Origin: Hygrophila difformis
Lineage: Eukaryota; Streptophyta; Magnoliopsida; Lamiales; Acanthaceae
DNA: 64,000 nt
NCBI GenBank assembly: GCA_030278955.1
Contig: JAOANR010000009.1
Location: forward strand, 42,110,245-42,174,244
Direction: 5' to 3'
Each line of letters starts with the position of its first letter. Within the stretch, counting starts at the first letter, position 1. The notes under the pieces were generated by a model, which ran no database searches, had not been told where the DNA came from, and was given only the letters and a program-made list of their open reading frames with translations. This document shows, piece after piece, positions 44,330-55,808 of this stretch. The position numbers and the translations under genes are program-made.

Positions 44330-47012
44330 TTGATAATACCGATTTGGTTCTGGCCACTATCAAACTTATCTTTCATGTTGTATTGAGGTTAAACATATAG
44401 AAGACACAACACAAGTGTGTTCCTACTACACCAAGGTTATTAACTGCTGCATTGATAATTTCGCTATGTGAAATAGTTTTTGACATGAGAAGAAAATTCA
44501 GTTGAATTTTGAAGGTCTTAATATCATTGTTATTAAAGTTAAGTGTCTGACTTATTTTTTCTTTATTAGTTAATGATTTTTTTTTATCTTGAGCCGGTAA
44601 CCCATATTTGTGGCACTTTGGTCATCATCGAAGCTTTTTTTATCCTACTTTTTTGGCCATTTTAGTATATTCTCTAAGGTTCTGTAATTCGTATCTCTTT
44701 GACTTTTGTAAAGTGAACATATGAATTTGTAAATTTACAGGACCTGTTGAAACCTGAACGTTTAGGTAAGGTTGTCATTGCAAGTAATTAGGGTGCCTAA
44801 AGTACTCTGAATGCAACAATTGATTCCTATTTTGAGGCTTACTAGAATTGTATACGTCTTCTTGTCTAGAGTGAAATATCCTACACTTTTTAATCTTCTT
44901 TTAGGGTTTTATATTCTCATTTATTTGCTCATATTTTTATGTCTTCTGAATATTTAAGAACATTCTTCTCAAATGCTTGATAAATATTCTCTTTTTGGAT
45001 ATCTTATCTATTATGAGTTGTGATAATTTTTGTCTTGCAGTTATTCACTATTGCCTTTAACCAATATGACATAAAACTTGACGTGTTCAATCATGTCGAG
45101 TTCTGAAGTGAAGGGCCTAAAAGCACAATTGAGTGTTGGAAAATTCTTTACAGTCAGACACTTGATTGTTTGGGTTAAATTCTACTGGTATGATTAGATT
45201 GTATTGTTCTAACGGATTTCATTCCTTGGGTCACTTAATTTCGTTCCTCTTCTTGTGCATTGAACTTAGTGTTTTCTGGGTATTTAGTTGAATGTTATTG
45301 TATATTGTTGGTCAATGTTCTTCGGATTTGATTTCAGATTTCAATGATGAATGTGTAGAAATGGATTACTAGAATCCCCCAGACATATATTTCTTTATTG
45401 GTAGTCGTCGTGATTTTCGTGGCCTTCTGTACAACTTAATATTGTTGCCACTTAATTTTGTTCCTCTTTTCTTGCATTTAATTGTCACTTATTTGCATTT
45501 TGATTTGGTTTCTAATTTTTCTAGATTCATAATTTATATCTTGAAATATTTTAATGTTGTAAACTTTTAATTTTGAATGATAAGAAATAGTTGTTTTATC
45601 CGATACAGAACACACAAAAACATCACCACTCTCACAACGAGAACCTTATGTAATTCTGTAGTGTATTTGTGGAAGCATTTTTAGCACCGGGTTTCCGTAA
45701 TTTATTATTGCGGATTTCACATATTTGCGCTTGATTTGTGTCTGCGGGTTTTTGCTTTCCTGGGTTTGCTTCCGCTGGATTTGACTTAGTAAACATGCAA
45801 TTTAGGGTGAGAAAATCAAAATCAAGTTATTATTTTCCACTTAATAAAGTTCGTGGAATGTGTGTTAAAGTTTTATTCGTACTTTGAGTTGTTCAATGTA
45901 GCACTGCTAGGGAGCCAAATGATGATGCAATTCAATCAGGACATTAAGGGTAGCTGGGATAGGGATGGTCGTTTAGGTCATGCATAGCATTTATGGTTTA
46001 GTTTTTTTGGAAGACTGTTGCCCAAGACAGACTTGATAACTACTTGCAAAAAAATAGGGATGGGACTGCTTTTATTTGGACCTATGAGCAAAGATGATTT
46101 TTTATTTTTATTTTTTTTGTAATAAAGCTCTTCAAAGTATACTTATGTGAATCTTATTGCTAATTTTCTATCATTATACATTTATAATTCTCGGCTTTTA
46201 TGAATTAGATATTTGTTGATTCTTTGTGAATGCTTTGATCTTGTTGCGTAGCTGCTGTGCATATAGTGCCATTTTTTCTGCTAGCAATTGTACTTAGAAG
46301 ATGATGCTTCTGATGGATCGATAGTTCACAATTTAGTACTAGGGTTTTTGATATATGAATACATGTGTTTGCAACACAAACATGCACATGATTATCAATA
46401 ACTCGCACTTTCAGAGACAAACTATATGGATGAGTATGTGCAGACACACAAGTTTTTCCATTTGTTTTGTTTTGTGAAACTACTGATCAAGTTAGTTGCT
46501 GCATATGGTACCAAATTTTATGCCATGAGTGAAACACCGGTGATGGCTACTAAACTCCTACAAAGCCAACCTCTATGCTTGTGTTGACTCCAACTTTACA
46601 ATTGGCTTCCCAATTTCAGGGGAAAGTGGAAATGAAATTGCTGCAAGATGAAACACGACAATATTGCAACAGTGCTAAATACCATTGTCACTACATTTTA
46701 ACTTATGCCCATACAACTTCCTTGTTCATTTGCAAGTACCACTACTGAACATGGCTTGTCATTTGCAATTTGTCAGTTTGTCTGATATAGAAAATCACAA
46801 ACTCATAGATGTTCATTTGTCATTATACTCAAGATTTTTCTTTTTTGTTAAATTCTTGCAAACACTGGTGAATAGTATATGTTTATACTTCTGGATCATA
46901 GATTTGACCTACAAGGCAAGCACAGGAAAAGTTGTTTATCTTAATTTTGCTTTTATTTTCATAATGTTGTTTCCTCAACAGGAGAGCACATCATATCGCG
47001 CACCAAAGCGAG
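44330..47012. other. Unique AT-rich sequence, no gene recognised
   Basis: Intron-like texture. One possible mini-exon with good splice sites (44741-44765, coding DLLKPERL) could not be linked to any family. Open frames at 46205-46447 and 46685-47044 have no domain. Confidence 0.45.
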
Positions 47013-47046
47013 TTCTAGTATATATATATATGTATATATACTAGAA
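47013..47046. repeat. AT-rich palindrome
   Basis: Perfect 14-bp arms (TTCTAGTATATATA) around a 6-bp centre; could be a cruciform or a remnant of a small inverted-repeat element. Confidence 0.6.
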
Positions 47047-47165
47047 GAGCATAAGATGTACTTGATTGAGGGTGAGGAGCCGGAGATTTGCCTCTTTTTC
47101 CTTTAGAAGGGGCGTCAGACGAAGATTGAAGCAAGGTGACATCATGATAGTTGGAGCAAAACCCC

Positions 47166-48370
47166 TATTGATCAGATGCTTATCAAGATTGGCACTAAAG
47201 TAGACTTGGGATACACCATCCCACCATTTTCTAAAATGGTCAGTTGCCTTACTAGGGCGGATACTGAACTCCGAACTTCAAAATCGCGAAGGCCTTGGGC
47301 CCAAGCTTCGCATTGTTCTCCGCCTCTGGATGCACTACGTTTTTTGTCGTCCCAAAAGGTCATCACGAGATTCTGGCGAAGCCGAATTGATGACTGACCA
47401 GGTGGGGGTCAGACAGAATTATGGCATTATTAGCTAAGGCTGCCCATCCATTGAAAATCGGTCGAGGGAGTATGCATTTATTCCAGATTTGAGCCGACGC
47501 TCGTTTTATGGGAACCCCAAAGGGAGAAGCAGCGATGTCCATAATCCAAAAAAATTTAGCATTGCGATATATATACTCAGAAAAAGCTCGATTAGCTCTT
47601 CGACCCAGAAGTAGCCGATCCACTGGGAAATGGATATATCCGGCAAAGAGATTCTGATTAAGGTAGTGCTCACGGAAAGTTTGGGGTCATGTTTTTGGGG
47701 GAGTAAAACTAGAAATATCACGAAAATTTCAAACAAGCCATCGATGAAGGAACCAAATAAGGTCACGAGGCGTATCTAGAAAGCTTTTTTCCCAACAGGT
47801 AACCTGGACCGACATACTTGCATACAGATGCACTAGGAAGAAGTCGACCAAAGGTAACTGAGTGCTCTTGAGAACCTCATAGGCTAAAGGGTGAACTTCA
47901 AGAATCACAGCTTAGATGGGGCGCACCAGAAATATCGACTCAGCAGATATATCATAAATGCGAGGGGTTCTTGTGGATGAAGTTCAGCCGAATCTGGACC
48001 ACTGTGGTTGCTTGCAATCCAGCTGTGATATGTATTCTTGGAAGAAAAACCAGTGTTGTCGTGCTTGGGCCGAGGATAATGAACAACTCCTAGGTTATTC
48101 CCGAGAACAAGAAAACCCATGAGGAGTTTAATATCGTGGATGGTGGGGGTCATCATACCCCATGGGAAACAAAAGCAGTTTACGGTGTAATTCCAGAAAC
48201 ACAATAGTGCTTGAATTGGCAGGTAATCATAGGGGATGGGCTCCTGAAGAAGTGGATGAGTGTACCGCACATATTTTCGATAAACGACCTCTCCCATTGT
48301 ACTCTCAATGGTTTTTCTCCAAGCTTTTTGCTTCGTCACTGGTCATTTGGCCAGCGGCCATTTCTGAGTA
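47166..48370 (-). pseudogene. Plant mobile domain (MAIN-like) pseudogene
   Basis: The best stretch (47905-48339) contains FCFPWGMMTPTIHDIKLLMG, the characteristic plant mobile domain motif, preceded by LLCFWNYTVN. Further C-terminal pieces are at 47506-47766 and 47172-47623 (VDRLLLGRRANRAF, FWIMDIAAS, FNGWAALANN) in shifted frames with stops. The domain occurs in host MAIN-like genes and in plant transposons; no transposase or LTR element can be tied to this copy. Decayed. Confidence 0.65.
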
Positions 48371-48424
48371 GATCGCTTGATATCATTATCTAGAACGTCA
48401 TTGTCGAGAATCCTGGTCTAACGC

Positions 48425-49506
48425 TGATAGAAACTTTTGACAAATTTCCCACACGAGTATTTTCTTAAAAAGATATTAATCCCGGTTTGATTTATTATTC
48501 AATGAAACCAATTTATGATGATGGAGTTGGGATTAAGGATATATTAATAGGTTGTCACGCTTTTATTTACTCGTGTTAAGAAACTGTGCCCCCGAAAGCG
48601 CACGGAGTCAAAAATTGCAGTATTTATAGTAAGTACTGGATCGTTCACTGGAGGATGTGCGATGGAAGCAGGGCCCACGTCGTTTTGTAAGATTTTCCAC
48701 TCGGCTACTCGATTCAAGTTTGTGTTTTTAACTATCAACTACTTGACATAATTTAAATTAAGCTATGAAAGCAATTAAAATTATTTTAGAAAGCAAATTA
48801 AATTTATTCTATAAAAGCAGATAAATTTAAATTAAATTTATTCTATAAAAGCAGATAAATTTATTCTAAGAAAGCAACTAAAATTATTCTAAGAAAGGAA
48901 TGAAATTATACTAAGTTATCTATCATTAATCTAGGAAAGCAGATTTAAATTGAGACAGAAGGGACAGGAAGAAAAGAATAAAGATTGGACAGGATTCAGA
49001 TGAAACACAGTTAAACTTCCATTTTAATACACAGATCTTAGCTTGGGATAATCCTTTCAGATATCTAACTCTCATGCTTTCTAGACTGTGTTCCCTTTAA
49101 CACACAGGTACTTACAGTAAGAATTTACATGCTCTTAAGAAATCAAAATCTAAGATACCACAGATACACAACTGCTCCTGCGCAGAGGGGTATGTCATCT
49201 ATCTGTGGTGGACAAGCAACACCCGACAAATCATTAGTTGAAATGCCAAGTACTGCTATCATTCCCCCATGTCACACCCAAAGATTCTAATCAAGCCTCA
49301 ACTATCCCTTAACTATAGTAGCAGTTACACAACTCTCAATACAACCGAGTGACCTCTAACGAAAGCATTTAAAAGAAAGCGATAAAGAAAGCATTTAAAA
49401 TCCTATCACTCGGAGGTTTTTTTGAAAGTCTGACCCTGGTAGTAACTGAAAGCCCCCAGTCAGAATGACCGGGTGTGGATCAAGAATTCCCTAATCTCGG
49501 TGAAAT
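48425..49506 (-). repeat. Tat/Ogre-like LTR, left part
   Basis: The probable left edge TGATAG (48425) mirrors the right edge TTATCA at 63011. The texture (an 'agtaagtactggatcgttcac' type phrase near 48629) resembles the U5 end of Tat-type LTRs. Contains degenerate short tandem repeats at 48755-48920. Interrupted at 49506 by the Tekay-like array, where GAAAT is duplicated. Confidence 0.4.
48755..48920. repeat. Degenerate AT-rich minisatellite
   Basis: About six units of 23-31 bp built on TTATTCTA(T/A)(A)AAAGCAGA; two adjacent units around 48805-48865 are nearly identical. Confidence 0.6.
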
Positions 49507-49886
49507 TGTAACACCCCAGTTTTTGGTCACCCGGGTCGGGGTGTCACCGCCACACCTCCTTAGAAAGACACGGTTTCTCCGAGCTTGCTAAAGAGATGCA
49601 AGGCTATGGTTTTTCAGAATTTAAATCATTCAAACAGCCCATTCATATACAATTTGAAAATAATATCATTACAGTTGCAGTGGAAAATAATATTTACATA
49701 TATAATGCAGCGAAATTTAAAAATAGGGCCAACATGGCCAAAACAGGGGTTAAACAGGCCCGTTCATGCAAATTCTAGTCTAACGCAAAATTTAAAATAT
49801 AATATAATTCCCCAAAATTCCCACGTATGCATATGAGGATGCATATTCTTCAACTCTGAAAGAAACAAGGGAAAAATATGGTTTGG

Positions 49887-49904
49887 TCAGCAAAAACTTG
49901 CTGA
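49887..49904 (-). promoter_or_regulatory. Conserved LTR hairpin near the primer site, family 3
   Basis: Arms TCAGCAA (49887-49893) and the complement at 49898-49904, loop AAAC, followed by GTAAG. Same position as in families 1 and 2 with different but paired bases. In LTRs B and C one arm carries A to T, losing one pair. Confidence 0.5.
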
Positions 49905-50153
49905 GTAAGTTAACACAGACATGATTATGAGGTTTCAAAGCCTTTAATTAAATTTAACGGAAACATGCGCATAATGTAATATATTCATTTAATAATAATT
50001 TAATCGCATAATTTAAAAGTCATGGATTCCATACGATCTTGAATATAGCTTGCAAAGTAATAAATTACCATAAATATAAAAGCACAATTTAATACAGATT
50101 TAATTTGGAATTCTCGCAAACTTCTTGTTTCATATCTTTTAGAGATCACCATC

Positions 50154-50317
50154 GCTAGGGCTCTTATGTCCGCCAGCCTTACGCCTGGGCTCTTATGTCC
50201 ACAAGTATCATGGTCGATCTTTTAATTAGAGTTAATCCGTCCGCTAGCCATATGATCAGTGTTTCACTAGGGCTCTTACGTCAACCTAGACATACACTTG
50301 GGCTCTTATGTCCCAAG
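50154..50317 (-). repeat. Hairpin array in LTR, family 3
   Basis: Four copies of the loop phrase GGCTCTTATGTC. Two are perfect hairpins: CTAGG/CCTAG (50267-50289) and CTTGGG/CCCAAG (50297-50317). Two are weaker: a GCT/AGC outer pair at 50154-50177, and a CT..GG stem near 50185-50205. Repeated in LTR B (about 53318-53482) and LTR C (about 56453-56617). Confidence 0.55.
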
Positions 50318-51430
50318 CCGCAGAGAACATTGATAGTATCTAGTTTAGTCATAACCTGCAATATTTTAATCTTCTTGTTTCGTGTATCTTATTTCAAAGA
50401 ATTTCTATTCGTTTCAACCTTTAAGGCTAATATCACCGTTTCAACAAGATTTCAAGATTTATCTCTCGGTAGACCACTGTTTACTCTGAAATTCATTAAA
50501 AATAGAGTTTAATTCCACAAATTCTGAAATTTTAACACTGACTCAGAAACATTGAGATGAAAAACTTTTGTGTTTTAACTTTTTCAATCCGAGTTAAGGA
50601 AATAGGTCAAAAACGTCAATTTTCGTCCTACCATAAATCTGTCCGAATTTCGTGTACAGCAGTTCAAGCTTATCAAGATCTACCATAGCAAATCAACTCC
50701 AAACTCAACGAAATTTTACAGAGACCTTCTTAAGACATTTATCTACAACTTTCATGTTCGGCTAAAGATCTAAATCGGCTTATAACTAATGTCAAAAACG
50801 TGATCATGATCGGACCTAAGTTCTGTCAAGAAATTCAAGATCCAAGTTTCAGCAGTTCGGTTTCGGGTGGATTTCATATATCAAATCGTCATGAAAAATT
50901 CTGAAAATTTTACAGTAGATATATCTAAGCCTTAAGAACGTTTTTTGTGTTATGAGTTTTTCCGTTCGAAGACGTTTCAAGGTTCGGAAAAATTCGACAA
51001 AACTTTAGCCCCGGTAAAGATCCTATGTTGAGAGATTTTTGAAAGATTTGATTAAGCTTTTAGGTTTCGTGTTTTAATTACTCCCAAAACCATGTAAGCG
51101 TTAACTTATAGATTCTTAGTCGTCGGGGAACGTCGATTTCGGAGGCGTGACTTCCAGTCCACTGTTTATCCTCTCCGTTCGTCGGGTTCTTCATTCTCGA
51201 TCCGGATCGGGGGTTTAGAATAGAAAAAGAAGTTTAATTAGGATTCGTTTTCGAAACAAGAATGGTAAAGAAGGGATCAGATCTTACCACGATGATAGAA
51301 GCGTTCCGATTTTCGTCCAAGGCAGTCCCTTCTCTTGGTTTTGTGCCTCCGACGACTCCAGAATTAGGGTTTGATACGTATAGAGATTTCCGTAGGGTTT
51401 TGTAAAGTGTTTGGGGCTGATTAGGATGTT

Positions 51431-51438
51431 TATTTATA
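51431..51438 (-). promoter_or_regulatory. TATA box of family 3 LTR A
   Basis: TATAAATA on the minus strand, about 530 bp from the LTR 5' end. LTR B copy 54594-54601, LTR C copy 57729-57736. Places the hairpin array in transcribed R/U5. Confidence 0.6.
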
Positions 51439-51965
51439 GATGTAAAGGACCTAAAGGACGTCCAAAGGCAGCCCTAGGATGTCTTGAGTCGCAAGGTGTG
51501 CAACCGAAGCCGAAAATCCGAATTCGGGCGAGAAAATCTCGCTTGGTTTGTTGCTGCCAGTGTGGCGCGGGGTTGGCGCGCTTTTTCCCTAAATACCACG
51601 CGGCTAATGCGCCAGACACGCCTGGACTCCAGTCCGGGCGGGTCGTGGGATCCGTCGTGCTTTTCCTCCTATCTTTTGGGTTTCCATCCCTCTATGCTCC
51701 CGGATTCCGATTTCCGGGCTCTCTTCGGGTTCCTATTTCGTATCGTCATTTCATTCGGATCTAAATTTATGTTTGTACTCGAGTTCTCGAGTTCATTGGT
51801 ATCGGGTTCCCGTGTAACGATTTATTTAACTTTATTTAGTTTCTTTTGTTTAATTAAATTCCTTTAATTCCTTTTTAAGTTAAATTTCATTGTTCATTTC
51901 CCTACCTTTATTTATTTATTGTATTTATTTATTTATTTTATGTTGCAAAATTCTCGGGTATTACA

Positions 51966-52671
51966 GTCTACCCTCCTTAAGAATCAACTTCGTCCTCGAA
52001 GTTGTATTTCGGCTTTTCTCGTGCTAAGGTCTTTTTGTTTATTTTATTATTTTGCGACTGAACTTAGAATTAAAACTTCTAAGCTGCCTACGAACACGGT
52101 GAAGGGATCAAGCCATAACGTAGTTTAAAACAAGTTGAATTTGTTTATTTATGATTTAGGATACATGATATCGAGTCGAACTCCAAAAATAAATTATTAC
52201 GGGGTATCACATCCTCTCCCCCTTAGGACTTCAGTTATGTCCCCATAACTGCCTATTCAATATTCTTAATTCGATGTCAAGCCTCTAAGTTATCTAGGTG
52301 TAGCAAGAGATCTAAATTAGAACATCGTCGCTTCTAGGTTATCTAAGGTGTAGAAATGCAATATGCGCATGCAATTGATGATCCACCCCCCGAAAATTAA
52401 TGCACTACATATATATATATATATTTATATATATATATATATATATATTTTCTAATTTCCATGAGTTTTAAAAATAAAAATTTATTGCAAGGAACTTAAT
52501 GCTTTAAAAATTTAAAGGAGTAGCTAAGATGCTTGGACCTCTATATTGGGTCAAAAATAATTAACATTTGGGCTCAAAAATATTTGGGGCTTGGAAATTT
52601 CAAAAATAATAATTTGGGCTCTTCTATAATTATAATAATAATCTAAAATAATAATGGCTCTGATACCACTT
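51966..52671 (-). mobile_element. Internal region 1 of the gag-pol-less element
   Basis: 706 bp; polypurine tract next to LTR A, primer site TGGTATCAGAGCC on the minus strand (52656-52668) next to LTR B, and an (AT)n microsatellite at 52410-52450. No coding region. Confidence 0.85.
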
Positions 52672-55128
52672 TGTAACACCCCGGTTTTTGGTCACCCAGG
52701 TCGGGGTGTCACCGCCACACCTCCCTAGCAAGACACGGTTTCTCCGAGCTTGCTAAAGTGATGCAAGGCTATGGTTATTCAGAATTTAAATCATTCAAAC
52801 AGTCCATTCATATACAATTTGAAAATAATATCATTACAGTTGCAGTGGAAAATAATATTACATATATAATGCAGCGGAATTTAAAAATAGGGCCAACATG
52901 GCCAAAACACGGGTTAAACAGGCCCGTTCATGCAAATTCTAGTCTAACGCAAAATTAAAAAATAATGTATCTCCCAAATGTTCCCACGTATGCATATGAG
53001 GATGCATATTCTTCAACTCTGAAAGAAACAGGAAAAAAATATGGTTTGGTCTGCAAAAACTTGCTGACTAAGTTAACACACACATGATTATGAGGTTTCA
53101 AAGCCTTTAATTAAATTTAAAGGAAACATGCGCATAATGTAATCTATTCATTTAATAATAATTTAATCGCATAATTTAAAAGTCATGGATTCCATACGAT
53201 CTTGAATATAGCTTGCAAAGTAATAAATTACCAAAAATATAAAAGCACAATTTAATACAGATTTAATTTGGAATTCTCGCAAACTTCTTGTTTCATATCT
53301 TTTAGAGATCACCATCGCTAGGGCTCTTATGTCCGCCAGCCTTACGCCTGGGCTCTTATGTCCACAAGTATCATGGCCGATCTTTTAATTAGAGTTAATC
53401 CATCCGCTAGCCATATGATCAGTGTTTCGCTAGGGATCTTACGTCAACCTAGACATACACTTGGGCTCTAATGTCCCAAGCCGCAGAGAACATTCACAGT
53501 ATCTAGTTTAGTCATAACCCGCAATATTTTAATCTTCTTGTTTCGTGTATCTTATTTCAAAGAATTTCTATTCGTTTCAACCTTAAAGGCTAATATCACC
53601 GTTTCAACAAGATTTCAAGATTTATCTCCCGGTAGACCACTGTTTACTCTTAAATTCATTAAAAATCGAGTTTAATTCCAAAAATTCTGAAATTTTACCA
53701 CTGACTCAGAAACATCGAGATGAACAACTTTTGTGTTTTAACGTTTTCAATCCAAGTTAAGTAAATAGGTCAAAAACGTCAATGTTCGTCCTACCATAAA
53801 TCTGTCCGAATTTCGTGTACAGCAGTTCAAGATTATCAAGATCTACCATAGCAAATCAACTCCAAACTCAACGAAATTTTACAGATATCTTCTTAAGATA
53901 TTTATCTACAACTTTCATGTTCGGCTAAAGATCTAAATCGGCTTATAACTAATGTCAAAAACGTGATCATGATCGGACCTAAGTTCTGTCAAGAAATTCA
54001 AGATCCAAGTTTTAGCAGTTCGGTTTCGGGTGGATTTTATATATCAATTCGTGATGAAAAATTCTGAAAATTTTACAGTAGATTGATCTAAGCCTTAGGA
54101 ACATTTTTCATGTTTTGATTTTTTCCGATCGAAGACGTTTCAAGGTTCGGAAAAATTCGACAAAAATTTAGCGCCGGTAAAGATCCTATGTTGAGAGATT
54201 TTTGAAAGATTTGATTAAGCTTTTAGGTTTCGTGTTTTAATTACTCCCAAAACCATGTAAGCGTTAACTTACAGATTCTTAGTCGTCGGGGAACGTCGAT
54301 TTCGGAGGCGTGGCTTCCAGTCCACCGTTTATCCTCTCCGTTCGTCGGGTTCTTCGTTCTCGATCCGGATCGGGGGTTTAGAATAGAAAAAGAGGTTTAA
54401 TTATGATTCATTTTCGAATCAAGAATGGTAAAGAAGGGATCAGATCTTACCATGATGATAGAAGCATTCCGATTTTCGTCCAAGGCAGTCCCTTCTCTTG
54501 GTTTTGTGCCTCCGACGACTCCAGAATTAGGATTTGATACGTATAGAGATTTCCGTAGGGTTTTGTAAAGTGTTTGGGGCTGATTAGGATGTTTATTTAT
54601 AGATGTAAAGGACCTAAAGGACATCCAAAGGCAGCCCTAGGATGTCTTGAGTCGCAAGGTGTGCAACCGAAGCCGAAAATCCGAATTCGGGCGAGAAAAT
54701 CTCGCTTGGTTTGTTGCTGCCAGTGTGGCGTGGGGTTGGCGCGCTTTTTCCCTAAATACCACGCGGCTAATGCGCCAGACACGCCTGGACTCCGGTCCGG
54801 GCGGGTCGTGCGATCCGTTGTGCTTTTCCTCCTCTCTTTCGGGTTTCCATCCCTCTTTGCTCCCGGATTCCGATTTCCGGGCTCTCTTCGGGTTCCTATT
54901 TCGTATCGTCATTTCATTCGTATCTAAATTTATGTTTGTACTCGAGTTCTCGAGTTCATTGGTATCGGGTTCCCGTGTAATGATTTATTTAACTTTATTT
55001 AGTTTCTTTTGTTTAATTAAATTCCTTTAATTACTTTTTAAGTTAAATTTCATTGCTCATTTCCCTACCTTTATTTATTTATTGTATTTATTTATTTATT
55101 TTATGTTGCAAAATTCTCGGGTATTACA
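52672..55128 (-). repeat. LTR B (family 3)
   Basis: 2457 bp, collinear with LTRs A and C. Confidence 0.9.
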
Positions 55129-55808
55129 GTCTACCCTCCTTAAGAATCAACTTCGTCATCGAAGTTGTGTTTCGGCTTTTCTCGTGCTAAGGTCTTTTTG
55201 TTTGTTTTATTATTTTGCGACGGAAATTAGAATTAAAACTTCTAAGCTGCCTACGTACCCGGTGAAGGGATCAAGGCATAACGTAGTTTAAAACAAGTTG
55301 AATTTGTTTATTTATGATTTAGGATACATGATATCGAGTCGAACTCCAAAAATAAATTATTACGGGGTATCACATCCTCTCCCCCTTAGGACTTCAGTTA
55401 TGTCCCCATAACTGCATATTCAATATTCTTAATTCGATGTCAAGCCTCTGAGTTATCTAGGTGTAGCAAGAGATCTAAATTAGAACATCGTCGCTTCTAG
55501 GTTATCTAAGTTATAGAAATGCAATATGCGCATGCAATTGATGATCCACCCCCCGAAAATTAATGCACTACATATATATATATATTTTCTAATTTCCATG
55601 GGTTTTAAAAATAAAAATTTATTCCATGGAACTTAATGCTTTAAAAATTTAAAAGAGTAGCTAAGATGCTTGGACCTCTATATTGGGTCAAAAATAATTA
55701 ACATTTGGGCTCAAAAATATTTGGGGCTTGGAAATTTCAAAAATTATAATTTGGGCTCTTCTATAATTATAATAATAATCTAAAATAATAATGGCTCTGA
55801 TACCACTT
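55129..55808 (-). mobile_element. Internal region 2 of the gag-pol-less element
   Basis: 680 bp; the length difference from region 1 is mainly the shorter (AT)n tract near 55573. Confidence 0.85.

Larger units (their letters stand above)
49507..51965 (-). repeat. LTR A (family 3)
   Basis: 2459 bp, TGTAACACCCC...GGGTATTACA. TATA box on the minus strand at 51431-51438. Hairpin 49887-49904; hairpin array 50154-50317. Confidence 0.9.

Noticed and set aside
44741..44765. Mini-exon with good splice sites (DLLKPERL)
   Set aside because: 25 bp only; does not match the next Aurora kinase segment or anything I recognise.
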